From contig NZ_FNTD01000004.1 in assembly GCF_900104815.1 (NCBI RefSeq), positions 1,993,501-2,057,500 of the forward strand: a stretch of 64,000 bases of DNA, in the 5' to 3' direction. Origin of the DNA: Streptomyces misionensis (GTDB lineage Bacteria > Actinomycetota > Actinomycetes > Streptomycetales > Streptomycetaceae). The notes under the pieces are model-generated. The model did not search any database, was not told the origin of the DNA, and was given only the letters and a program-made list of their open reading frames with translations. Position numbers and translations under genes: made by a program. Positions 34,737 through 44,608 of this stretch are shown here, one piece after another. Positions within the stretch are counted from its first letter, which is position 1. The number at the start of each line of letters is the position of its first letter.

Positions 34737-35896
34737 CGGGCGAGCACCTCCCTGGCGAGCTGGCGGTAGGCGGCGGCACCGACGGAGTTGGAGGCGTACG
34801 TGGTGATCGGCTCACCGGCGACCGTGGTCTCCGGGAAGCGGACCGTGCGCCCGATGACCGTGTGGTAGACGTGGTCGTCGAACGCCTCGACCACCCGGGC
34901 GAGGACCTCGCGGCTGTGCACCGTGCGCGAGTCGTACATGGTGGCGAGGATGCCGTCCAGCTCCAGCTCGGGGTTGAGCCGTTCCTGGACCTTCTCGATG
35001 GTCTCGGTCAGCAGCGCGACACCGCGCAGCGCGAAGAACTCGCACTCCAGCGGCACGATCACCTTGTGCGCGGCGGTCAGCGCGTTCACCGTGAGCAGGC
35101 CGAGCGAGGGCTGGCAGTCGATCACGATGTAGTCGTAGTCGGGCAGCAGCGGCTTGAGCGCCCGCTGGAGCGTGGACTCGCGCGCGACCTCGGAGACCAG
35201 CTGGACCTCGGCGGCCGACAGGTCGATGTTGGAGGGCAGCAGGTCCATGTTGGGGACCGCGGTCTTCAGCAGGACCTCGTCCGCGGACATGCCCCGCTCC
35301 ATGAGCAGGTTGTAGACCGTGAGGTCGAGTTCCATGGGGTTGACGCCGAGACCCACCGACAGCGCGCCCTGCGGGTCGAAGTCCACGAGCAGCACGCGCC
35401 GGCCGTACTCCGCGAGCGCGGCACCCAGGTTGATGGTCGACGTCGTCTTGCCGACGCCGCCCTTCTGGTTGCACATCGCGATGATCTTCGCGGGGCCGTG
35501 GTCGGTCAGCGGGCCCGGGATCGGGAAGTACGGCAGCGGGCGTCCGGTGGGACCGATGCGCTCACGGCGCTGGCGGGCCGCGTCGGGCGCGAGCGTGGCC
35601 GCGTACTCCGGATCGGGCTCGTACTCGGCGTCGGGGTCGTAGAAGTGCCCCTCGGGCAGTTCGTCGTAGTCGGCGAAGTGGTTGTGGGGCGCGCCACTTC
35701 CGTCGCCGGCCATGGCGTTCACGTGATGGCCATCCATGCTCTGGTGTGCTGTCCGGGGCATGGGCGCTCCCGGACTCTGGTGGGCTGCGAAGGTGCGCAC
35801 AGCGACGGAGCCGACAGCCTCGAATCCCGCGGGCCCCTGGCCCCCTGCGGGCATTCCTGGTTGACCACCCCCGGGAGAAAATGTCGACTCATTCAC
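34721..35896 (-). CDS. ParA/Soj-family ATPase with long N-terminal extension
   Basis: 391-aa MinD/ParA ATPase that probably positions chromosomal or protein cargo. The deviant Walker A KGGVGKT is at 145-151, with LLVDFDPQGALS and VIDCQPSLGLL as further motifs. The first 134 residues form a disordered acidic/His-rich extension (HNHFADYDELPEGHFYDPDAEYEPDPEY) absent from classical ParA. GTG at 35896 follows AAGGAGGT by 10 nt. It is not the parAB locus beside the origin; it heads parA-RHH-scpA-scpB-rluB, the order also found in mycobacteria (Rv1708-Rv1711). Confidence 0.9.
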   Translation of the reverse strand: MNESTFSPGGGQPGMPAGGQGPAGFEAVGSVAVRTFAAHQSPGAPMPRTAHQSMDGHHVNAMAGDGSGAPHNHFADYDELPEGHFYDPDAEYEPDPEYAATLAPDAARQRRERIGPTGRPLPYFPIPGPLTDHGPAKIIAMCNQKGGVGKTTSTINLGAALAEYGRRVLLVDFDPQGALSVGLGVNPMELDLTVYNLLMERGMSADEVLLKTAVPNMDLLPSNIDLSAAEVQLVSEVARESTLQRALKPLLPDYDYIVIDCQPSLGLLTVNALTAAHKVIVPLECEFFALRGVALLTETIEKVQERLNPELELDGILATMYDSRTVHSREVLARVVEAFDDHVYHTVIGRTVRFPETTVAGEPITTYASNSVGAAAYRQLAREVLARCHAE

Positions 35897-36157
35897 AAGT
35901 CGTCTTACCTCCTTGGTGACCAGGAAACTTCTAGACAAGGTCAGCGTGGCACCATGCCGACGGTTGGCGACTCTATGGCGTGTCGGCGGTCCGCAGCAAC
36001 ACAATCCGCCGGACCCGGCAGGATGTGTCGGCAATGAAACATGTCGCTGTCAAGGGCGTACGGCCGTCGCACAGCAGGTTTCACCGGGGTGCGAATCGGT
36101 TGAACGGTTACGTTCGAGGCGAGTTGACCGAGAGTCGCAAAGTGACCATACACACAT
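35897..36157. other. Intergenic region upstream of parA
   Basis: Together with the ald terminator this leaves 372 bp without a gene. It is less GC-rich than the genes. On the minus strand TTGCTG and CATAGA (16-bp spacer, near 35970-36000) may form the parA promoter; a TTGACA also occurs near 36050 without a convincing -10. No small gene is supported. Confidence 0.4.
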
Positions 36158-36190
36158 CCGGCCGGACCTTGTCGGGCAAGGTCCGGCCGG
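36158..36190 (-). terminator. Intrinsic terminator of ald
   Basis: A perfect 14-bp stem (36158-36171 / 36177-36190) with a 5-nt loop, 79 bp beyond the ald stop codon. Confidence 0.8.
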
Positions 36191-36268
36191 GCGTGGGCGG
36201 TTGACGAGACGTGTTGACGAATCGCCTTTTGCCGGTGAGCGACTTGGCGACCCACCTGGTCGCCGAGG

Positions 36269-37384
36269 TCAGCCGAGCAGCGAGGCCAGCTCGACGTGCT
36301 CCAGGCCGTGGGCCTCGGCGACCTCCTTGTAAACCACCTTGCCGTCGTGGGTGTTGAGACCCTTGGCGAGCGCGGCGTCGCGGCGCAGCGCCTCGACCCA
36401 GCCGTTGTTGGCGAGGGAGACGATGTACGGCAGCGTCGCGTTGGTGAGGGCGTTGGTGGAGGTGTTCGGCACACCGCCCGGCATGTTGGCGACGCAGTAG
36501 AAGACCGAGTTGTGGACCTCGAAGGTCGGCTCGGCGTGCGTGGTGGGGCGGGAGTCCTCGAAGCAGCCGCCCTGGTCGATCGCGATGTCGACAAGGACAC
36601 TTCCGGGCTTCATGCGGGCGACCAGCTCGTTGGTGACGAGCTTCGGGGCCTTGGCGCCCGGGATCAGCACCGCGCCGATGACCAGGTCGGCGTCCAGGAC
36701 GGCCTTCTCCAGCTCGAAGGCGTTGGACATGATCGCCTTGACCTTCGTGCCGAAGATCTTGTCGGCCTCGCGCAGCTTGTTGATGTCGCGGTCGAGCAGG
36801 GTCACGTCGAAGCCCATGCCGACGGCGACCTGGGTGGCGTTCCAGCCGGAGACGCCGCCGCCGATGACCACGGCCTTGGCCGGGGTCACGCCCGGGACAC
36901 CGCCGGGCAGCACACCGCGGCCGCCGCCCGCGCGCATCAGGTGGTAGGCGCCGACCTGCGGGGCCAGCCGGCCCGCGACCTCGGACATCGGGGCGAGCAG
37001 CGGCAGCGAGCGGTTGGGCAGCTCGACCGTCTCGTAGGCGATGGCCGTGGTGCCGGACTCGATCAGGGCGTCCGTGCACTCCTTGGAGGCGGCCAGGTGC
37101 AGGTAGGTGAAGAGGATCTGGTCCTTGCGAAGGCGGTGGTACTCCTCCGCGATGGGCTCCTTGACCTTCAGCAGCAGGTCGGCGGCGGCCCAGACCTCGT
37201 CGGCGGTGTCCAGGATCCGGCCACCGGCGGCCACGTACTCGTCGTCCGTGATCGAGGAGCCGATGCCGGCGCCCCGCTCGATGACGACCTGGTGGCCGTT
37301 GCGCACCAGCTCGTGCACGCCGGCGGGGGTGATGGCCACCCGGAACTCGTTGTTCTTGACCTCGCGGGGGATGCCGACCTTCAC
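36269..37384 (-). CDS. ald: L-alanine dehydrogenase
   Basis: 371-aa NAD-dependent enzyme interconverting L-alanine and pyruvate + ammonia. MKVGIPREVKNNEFRVAITPAG start, catalytic Lys/His region (LFTYLHLAA), NAD Rossmann motif VIGGGVSGWNATQVAVGMG, and DIAIDQGGCFEDSRPTTH near the active site. GTG 37384 gives the usual family length and lies 10 nt after AAGGA; a GTG at 37393 has the Shine-Dalgarno too close. It is monocistronic between its own terminator and the TPR-ATPase gene. Confidence 0.95.
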   Translation of the reverse strand: MKVGIPREVKNNEFRVAITPAGVHELVRNGHQVVIERGAGIGSSITDDEYVAAGGRILDTADEVWAAADLLLKVKEPIAEEYHRLRKDQILFTYLHLAASKECTDALIESGTTAIAYETVELPNRSLPLLAPMSEVAGRLAPQVGAYHLMRAGGGRGVLPGGVPGVTPAKAVVIGGGVSGWNATQVAVGMGFDVTLLDRDINKLREADKIFGTKVKAIMSNAFELEKAVLDADLVIGAVLIPGAKAPKLVTNELVARMKPGSVLVDIAIDQGGCFEDSRPTTHAEPTFEVHNSVFYCVANMPGGVPNTSTNALTNATLPYIVSLANNGWVEALRRDAALAKGLNTHDGKVVYKEVAEAHGLEHVELASLLG

Positions 37385-37527
37385 GTCGATCACGGTCCTT
37401 GGCTCAGGGGTATGGGGGTGCATTACAGGCGTACCCAGACATGCCTTGGCATACCGGGAGACACCGCAGGAACATGCGGCAGAGCCAGTTTAATGAAGGT
37501 GTTCCGCCTGTCTAGCCTTTCATTGCA

Positions 37528-39615
37528 TCAATCTTCTGACGATGCACCTCGGATTTCGTAGGCGTTCGCGTCCTGTTCCGGGCTTGTGTCCTGCTGTGAT
37601 GGCCGTTCCGGGCCCTCCTCACCCAGCAGACGCCCGGCCGTGGCCCGGTGCAAGCGGGCCGCCGTCGGGTCGCCGAGGCGCTCCACGGTGTCGGCCAGGC
37701 GCAGCTGCAACGCGGCCTGGAGGCGGACGTCGTCCGCGCGCCGCGCCCACTCCACCGCCTCCTGGCAGGTGTGCAGCGATTCCTGCGGCCGTCCCGCGTA
37801 CTCCTGCACCCGGGCCATCTCGCTCAACGCCCTTGCGTGGGCCGCGACTTCACCGCTCTTGCGGTAGGCCGCACAGGCCGCCCGCCAGTTCCGCAGCGCC
37901 TCGCCGTAGCGGCCCGCGTAGGTGTGGGCGGTGGCGATCCGGCCGTACAGCCGGGCGGCCTCGGTGCGCTCGCCGCGGGCCAGCCGGTCGGCTAGCGCCC
38001 GCCCGAACCAGTCGGCGGCCCGGTCGTAGTCACCCAGCTCCTGGTGGGCGCCGCCTACGGATTCCATCGCGCGGCCGGTGGCGTACGGGTCGTTCGCCTC
38101 GCGTCCGGCGTCCAGCGCGTCCCGGTAGCGGGCCAGCGCGTCCCGGGTGCGGCCGGTCTGGGCGTCCAGGTCGCCCAGGTTCAGCAACGCCGCGGCCCGC
38201 TCCCGGGGCAGCCCGCGCCGCTGCGCGACATCCAGCACCAGCCCGTGCACGCCGTACAGGTCGGCGGCCGCGGCCTGGGTGCCGACATGCGCCGCGAAGG
38301 CCCTGACCAGCTGCGACAGCAGCCGCCTCGCCAGGGTGTCCAGTTCTCCGTCGGCCACCGCGAGCCGGGCGGAGGCCAGCAGCGCGGGCCTGCGCACGCG
38401 CAGCCACTCGGCGGCCGCGCGGGGGTCGGCGAAGCGCACCGCCGGGGGCAGGGCCTGGATCTTCTCGCGGGACTGCGGGCTGTCGGTCTCGGTGATGGCC
38501 CGGCAGGAGTGCAGCAGCCGTACCGTGCGCTCCAGCATCCGGGCCCGGGCCAGCTGGAGCTCCCCCGGCCGTTCCTGGGCCTCGGCCAGGGCGCGCAGCA
38601 GCGGGTGCAGCCAGCCCGGCACCTCGTACTCGGCGAGCGGCGAGTCCACCGGCCGTAGTAGGCCGAGGGCGACGAAGTCGTCCAGGGTGGCGCGGGCGGC
38701 CTCCACCGAGCAGCCGGCCAGCGCGGAGGCGGTGTGGTCGTCGACCGGGCCGGCCGGGGCCAGGCTGAGCAGTCGCAGTATCCGGGCGGCGGGGCCGGGC
38801 AGCTCCTCGTGCACCAGCCGGAAGACGCGGGCCAGTGGGGTGGCGTCGGCGTCGTCCGCGCCGTCCTGCCCATAGGTGTGCATCCGCTTGGCGAGGTCGG
38901 AGACGGCGGCCTTGGGGCGGGCGGCGAGCCAGCCGCCGGCCAGCACCAGGGTGGCCGGGTGGCCCTGGCAGGCCTCCACCAGACTCTCGGCGGAGCGGGG
39001 GTCGACGGTGACGCGGACCGAGCCGGTGTAGCGGGTGAGCAGCTCGACGGCGGACTTGGTGTCGAGGCCGCCCAGGGTGCAGGGGCGGACGTCCGCGATG
39101 CCGGTGAGCGGGCCCTTGGAGACGGCCACCACCAGGCAGTCCGGGGCGTCCGGGAGCAACGCGTCGACCTGTTCGGCGCCGGCCGCGTCGTCCAGGAAGA
39201 GCAGTGCCCGGCGGCCGGCGAGGGCGGTGCGCAGGGCCTCGGTCAGATCGTCCTCGGCGGCGCCGGCCGGGGCGGGCACCCGCAGCGCGGCCAGCAGTTC
39301 GCGGGCGGCCCGCTCCACCGGGACCGGGGTGCCGTCGGCCTCGCCGAGCCGGGCGCGCAGCACCCCGTCGGGGTAACGGTGCGCGACCTGGCGGACCAGT
39401 TCGGCGGCGAGGGTGGTGCGGCCGGAACCGGGGCGCCCGGCGATCAGCAGGACCCGCGCGCGGGGCGCCTTGCGGCCGGAGATGGTGTCCAGGCCCGCGC
39501 GCTCGATGTCGGCGCGCAGCTCCTTCAACTCCCGTGCGCGGCCCAGGAAATGGTCCCCGTCGGCCGAGGGCGCGGACAGCCGCGCACCGCCTGTGTCCAC
39601 CGCCTGATCCGTCAC
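37528..39615 (-). CDS. STAND-type NTPase with C-terminal TPR repeats
   Basis: 695-aa putative signalling ATPase. NB-ARC-like module: P-loop AGRPGSGRTTL (60-70), Walker B ALLFLDDAAG (137-146), winged-helix region around LRLLSLAPAGPVDDHTASALAGC. The last 250 residues contain TPR-like helical hairpins (LLNLGDLDAQTGRTRDALARYRDAL, HQELGDYDRAADWFGRAL, HTYAGRYGEALRNW). No N-terminal HTH is present, so it is not a SARP or LuxR regulator. GTG 39615 has GGGAG 8 nt upstream. Such proteins are frequent in Streptomyces, mostly without assigned function. Confidence 0.8.
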   Translation of the reverse strand: MTDQAVDTGGARLSAPSADGDHFLGRARELKELRADIERAGLDTISGRKAPRARVLLIAGRPGSGRTTLAAELVRQVAHRYPDGVLRARLGEADGTPVPVERAARELLAALRVPAPAGAAEDDLTEALRTALAGRRALLFLDDAAGAEQVDALLPDAPDCLVVAVSKGPLTGIADVRPCTLGGLDTKSAVELLTRYTGSVRVTVDPRSAESLVEACQGHPATLVLAGGWLAARPKAAVSDLAKRMHTYGQDGADDADATPLARVFRLVHEELPGPAARILRLLSLAPAGPVDDHTASALAGCSVEAARATLDDFVALGLLRPVDSPLAEYEVPGWLHPLLRALAEAQERPGELQLARARMLERTVRLLHSCRAITETDSPQSREKIQALPPAVRFADPRAAAEWLRVRRPALLASARLAVADGELDTLARRLLSQLVRAFAAHVGTQAAAADLYGVHGLVLDVAQRRGLPRERAAALLNLGDLDAQTGRTRDALARYRDALDAGREANDPYATGRAMESVGGAHQELGDYDRAADWFGRALADRLARGERTEAARLYGRIATAHTYAGRYGEALRNWRAACAAYRKSGEVAAHARALSEMARVQEYAGRPQESLHTCQEAVEWARRADDVRLQAALQLRLADTVERLGDPTAARLHRATAGRLLGEEGPERPSQQDTSPEQDANAYEIRGASSED

Positions 39616-39787
39616 GGGCCACACTCCCGTCCCACACCGCACGCGCAAGCCCGCCGGATCTTCCGGTACGGGCGTTGAAGAGCCTAGTTCACGCTCTGCG
39701 ACGTTCCGCTCGGAGCGCGGCGGGGACGACGGGGACATCGCCCGATCGGATCAGGCGATGGTCACACCAATGGGGTTCCGCGCGGGT

Positions 39788-40417
39788 TCAGGAGGAGAAC
39801 GGGCGGGCCGGCCAGGGCGCGTCCGCCGGGCGCAGCGCGTCCAGCCCGTCCCCGCCGCGCGCGGCCACCAGGGAGAGCACCCCGACGACCAGGCAGTTGT
39901 TGTGCACGTCACCGGCGAGCACGAGGCGCACCAGCTCGTCGACCGGCACCCGCGCGTGCTGCATGTCGGTCTCCTCGTGCTCCGCCGCGAAGCGCTCCCC
40001 CTCCGCCTCGGACAGATCACGCGCGAGGAAGATCCGCACGGCCTCGTCGCAGCCGCCGGGGGTGGTGTACACGTCGGTGAGCACCCGCCAGTCCTCGGCC
40101 TTGACGTGCGCCTCCTCGTACAGCTCGCGCTGGGCGGCGTGCAGCGGGTTCTCGCCGGGCACGTCGAGCAGCCCGGCCGGGATCTCCCACAGCTTGTGGC
40201 GCACCGGGTGGCGGTACTGGTTGATCAGCAGCACCCGGTCCTCCTCGTCGAGGGCGAGGACGGCGACCGAGCCCGGGTGGACCTGGTAGTCGCGGCGGAC
40301 CACCGAGCCGTCCGGCATGACCACCTCGTCGGTGCGCACCGAGGTCTTGTTGCCGACGAAGGGGGTCTCCGTCGCCCGGATCTCCCACTCCTCGCGGGTG
40401 TCCTTGATCGTCGTCAT
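39788..40417 (-). CDS. Nudix hydrolase, ADP-ribose pyrophosphatase-like
   Basis: 209-aa enzyme of the ADP-ribose pyrophosphatase branch: AVLALDEEDRVLLINQYRHPVRHKLWEIPAGLL followed by the Nudix box RELYEEAH (with the upstream GLLDVPGE). The TTPGGCDE segment after the box is typical for ADP-ribose hydrolysis to AMP + ribose-5-phosphate. ATG 40417 follows AAGGA. It lies directly downstream of pyrG (83-bp gap), the same pair as Rv1699-Rv1700 in M. tuberculosis. Confidence 0.88.
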   Translation of the reverse strand: MTTIKDTREEWEIRATETPFVGNKTSVRTDEVVMPDGSVVRRDYQVHPGSVAVLALDEEDRVLLINQYRHPVRHKLWEIPAGLLDVPGENPLHAAQRELYEEAHVKAEDWRVLTDVYTTPGGCDEAVRIFLARDLSEAEGERFAAEHEETDMQHARVPVDELVRLVLAGDVHNNCLVVGVLSLVAARGGDGLDALRPADAPWPARPFSS

Positions 40418-40500
40418 GCCCTGTCCTTCCCCATGTGCACGAACGGCCGGGACGCTGTCCTCGCGGACACGCGCGCCCCGGCCACCGTACAACTCCCGCG

Positions 40501-42150
<1,650 letters not shown>

Positions 42151-42728
42151 GGCCAAGAGGGGGCTCCCGTGGTCGCTGGCTGTCGTGCGGTGCGGCTGTC
42201 CGCCCCGGATCGCTCCGAGGGTGCCGTCGCTGCGGTTCGGGGGTTTCGGCCCACCGGTCCACGGGCTACCAGGGTATCAGCGCCCGGAGGCAATGGCTTC
42301 CGGCCACGCTCCGTACACGGATGCGTCGACTTTCGGCCACCTTGTGCATACGGACGCGCACGCGGTGGCACCGGGACCGGGGCCGCGCAGGACCCGTCGG
42401 CCTCCTGCGTCCCAGGGGTAAGCACAGTCCCGTCCGCCCCACACGATCATCACCAAGGGCTCACTCGTTCGGCGCACACAGGTTGCCCGGAGCGGCACGC
42501 GGATCACCCGGGTGCGTCGTATCCTGCTCGGACATTCACTGCCGGGCCCGGCCGGACGACGGCACACCCCAGCCCGAATCACCCGGAACAACGAGAGCGC
42601 GGCAGTTCGTTGAGCAAAGACTGTCGTTTTGCCTCAGGGCTCGGCGGGCTGCTTTGCTTCACCGCTCAACGACGCACAACAACGACCCCTTGACCGCACT
42701 AGCGACAGCCCCCTTGCGCGGGGGTGAC
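42151..42728. other. 578-bp divergent intergenic region between pyrG and the GH15 gene
   Basis: No gene is supported here. It contains the pyrG promoter, and closer to the GH15 gene a spaced inverted repeat CGTTGAGC (42608-42615) / GCTCAACG (42664-42671) enclosing two AAAG/CTTTG elements, then a TTGACC at 42690-42695. The spaced repeat may form a long-looped RNA hairpin or a bipartite operator. Confidence 0.45.
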
Positions 42729-44555
42729 GTGGCCGTTCGACTGGAGTTGCACGTGGCCGGGCGCATCGAAGACTACGCACTCATCGGAGACATGCAGACC
42801 GCCGCACTGGTCTGCCGGGACGGCACGGTGGACTGGCTGTGCCTGCCCCGCTTCGACTCGCATGCCATCTTCGCCGGCCTGCTGGGCACCGAGGAGCACG
42901 GCTTCTGGCGGCTCGGCCCGGCGCACGCGGCCGACTCCCAGCCGCCCACGGCGGCCCGCCGCGGCTACCGGGGCGACTCGCTGATCCTGGAATCGGAGTG
43001 GGACACCCCGCGCGGCACCGTCCGCGTGACCGATTTCATGCCCCCGCGCGACGGCGCCCCCCAGCTGATCCGGATCGTGGAGGGCGTCACCGGCCGGGTG
43101 CCGATGCGCTCGGCGCTGCGGATGCGCTTCTCCTACGGCCGGGTCGTGCCCTGGGTGCACAAGCACGAGGGCCGCACGGTCGCCGTCGCCGGGCCCGACT
43201 CCGTGTGGTTCGACACCGATGTCGAGACCTACGGGAAGTCGCTGACCACCTACGCGGACTTCACGGTCGCCCCCGGTGACCGGATCGCGTTCACGGTCTC
43301 CTGGGAGCCCTCGCACAAGGAGCCGCCCGCCCTGCCCGAGCCGGAGCAGTCGCTGGAGGCGACCGAGCACTTCTGGCGCGAGTGGGTGGAGCAGTGCACG
43401 TACCACGGCCCGTACCGGGAGGCGGTGATCCGCTCCCTGATCACGCTGAAGGCACTGACCTACGCGCCCACCGGCGGCATCGTCGCCGCCCCCACCACCT
43501 CGCTGCCCGAGGACATCGGCGGCGTACGCAACTGGGACTACCGCTACACCTGGCTGCGCGACGCGGCGATCACCCTGTCCTCGCTGCTGCGCACCGGCTA
43601 CCGCGAGGAGGCGCGCGCCTGGCGCGAGTGGCTGCTGCGGGCGGTCGCGGGCGACCCGGAGAACCTCCAGATCATGTACGGCATCGCGGGCGAGCGCGAG
43701 CTGGGCGAGGCCGAGCTGGACTGGCTGCCGGGCTACGAGGGCTCGGCCCCGGTCCGGGTCGGCAACGGCGCGGCCCACCAGCTCCAGCTGGACGTGTACG
43801 GCGAGGTCACCGAGGCCCTGCACCTGGCCCACATGACGGGCCTGGCCCGCAACGACTACGCGTCCCTGCTCCAGCTGAAGCTGATCCGCTACCTGGAGGA
43901 CCACTGGCAGGAGCCGGACGAGGGCATCTGGGAGGTGCGCGGCCCGCGCCGGCACTTCGTGCACTCCAAGGTGATGGCCTGGGTCGCGGTGGACCGCACC
44001 ATCAAGCTGATCGAGTCCGGGGACGCGGACGGCCCGCTGGAGCGCTGGCGCGAACTGCGCGACGACATCCACCGGGACGTGTGCGAGAAGGGCTACGACA
44101 AGGAGCGCAACACCTTCACCCAGTCCTACGGCTCCAAGGAGCTGGACGCCTCCCTGCTGCTGATCCCGCAGATGGGCTTCCTGCCCCCGGACGACAAGCG
44201 CGTCATCGGCACCATCGAGGCGATCCAGCGCGAGCTGTCCACCTCCGACGGCTTCATCCTGCGCTACCCGACCGAGGGCCAGGACGAGGGCGTCGACGGC
44301 CTCCCCGGCGACGAGGGCGCCTTCCTGGCGTGCTCGTTCTGGATGGCCGACGACCTGGCGATGATCGGCCGCGTGGACGAGGCCCGCAAGCTCTTCGAGA
44401 AGCTGCTCGCCCTGCGCAACGACCTCGGTCTGCTCGCGGAGGAATGGGACCCCCGCCTCAAGCGCCAGGTGGGCAACTTCCCGCAGGCGTTCAGCCACGT
44501 GCCGCTGATCGACACGGCGCTGCGGCTGACGGCTTCGGGGGCGTACGGCGGCTGA
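42729..44555 (+). CDS. Glycoside hydrolase family 15 protein (glucoamylase/trehalase-like)
   Basis: 608-aa cytoplasmic inverting glycosidase. N-terminal beta domain (IEDYALIGDMQTAALVCRDGTVDWLCLPRFDS) then the (alpha/alpha)6 barrel with LPEDIGGVRNWDYRYTWLRDA (substrate/general-acid side) and EEWDP near the end (general base). In mycobacteria and Streptomyces proteins of this type can be trehalases; glucoamylase is the other option. No signal peptide. GTG 42729 is preceded by GGGGGTGA; a GTG at 42750 with GGAG 7 nt upstream is an alternative start. A hairpin follows 22 bp after the stop. Confidence 0.85.
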   Translation: MAVRLELHVAGRIEDYALIGDMQTAALVCRDGTVDWLCLPRFDSHAIFAGLLGTEEHGFWRLGPAHAADSQPPTAARRGYRGDSLILESEWDTPRGTVRVTDFMPPRDGAPQLIRIVEGVTGRVPMRSALRMRFSYGRVVPWVHKHEGRTVAVAGPDSVWFDTDVETYGKSLTTYADFTVAPGDRIAFTVSWEPSHKEPPALPEPEQSLEATEHFWREWVEQCTYHGPYREAVIRSLITLKALTYAPTGGIVAAPTTSLPEDIGGVRNWDYRYTWLRDAAITLSSLLRTGYREEARAWREWLLRAVAGDPENLQIMYGIAGERELGEAELDWLPGYEGSAPVRVGNGAAHQLQLDVYGEVTEALHLAHMTGLARNDYASLLQLKLIRYLEDHWQEPDEGIWEVRGPRRHFVHSKVMAWVAVDRTIKLIESGDADGPLERWRELRDDIHRDVCEKGYDKERNTFTQSYGSKELDASLLLIPQMGFLPPDDKRVIGTIEAIQRELSTSDGFILRYPTEGQDEGVDGLPGDEGAFLACSFWMADDLAMIGRVDEARKLFEKLLALRNDLGLLAEEWDPRLKRQVGNFPQAFSHVPLIDTALRLTASGAYGG

Positions 44556-44576
44556 CGGCCGTGCCCTGACGCGCCC

Positions 44577-44608
44577 CGGGGTGCCACGCTGGAAACCGTG
44601 GCACCCCG
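44577..44608. promoter_or_regulatory. Perfect hairpin containing the start codon of the FAD oxidoreductase gene
   Basis: CGGGGTGCCACG (44577-44588) and CGTGGCACCCCG (44597-44608) form a perfect 12-bp stem with an 8-nt loop. It may terminate the GH15 transcript. The GTG start of the next gene (44598-44600) lies inside the right arm, so in any read-through mRNA the start would be paired. Confidence 0.75.
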
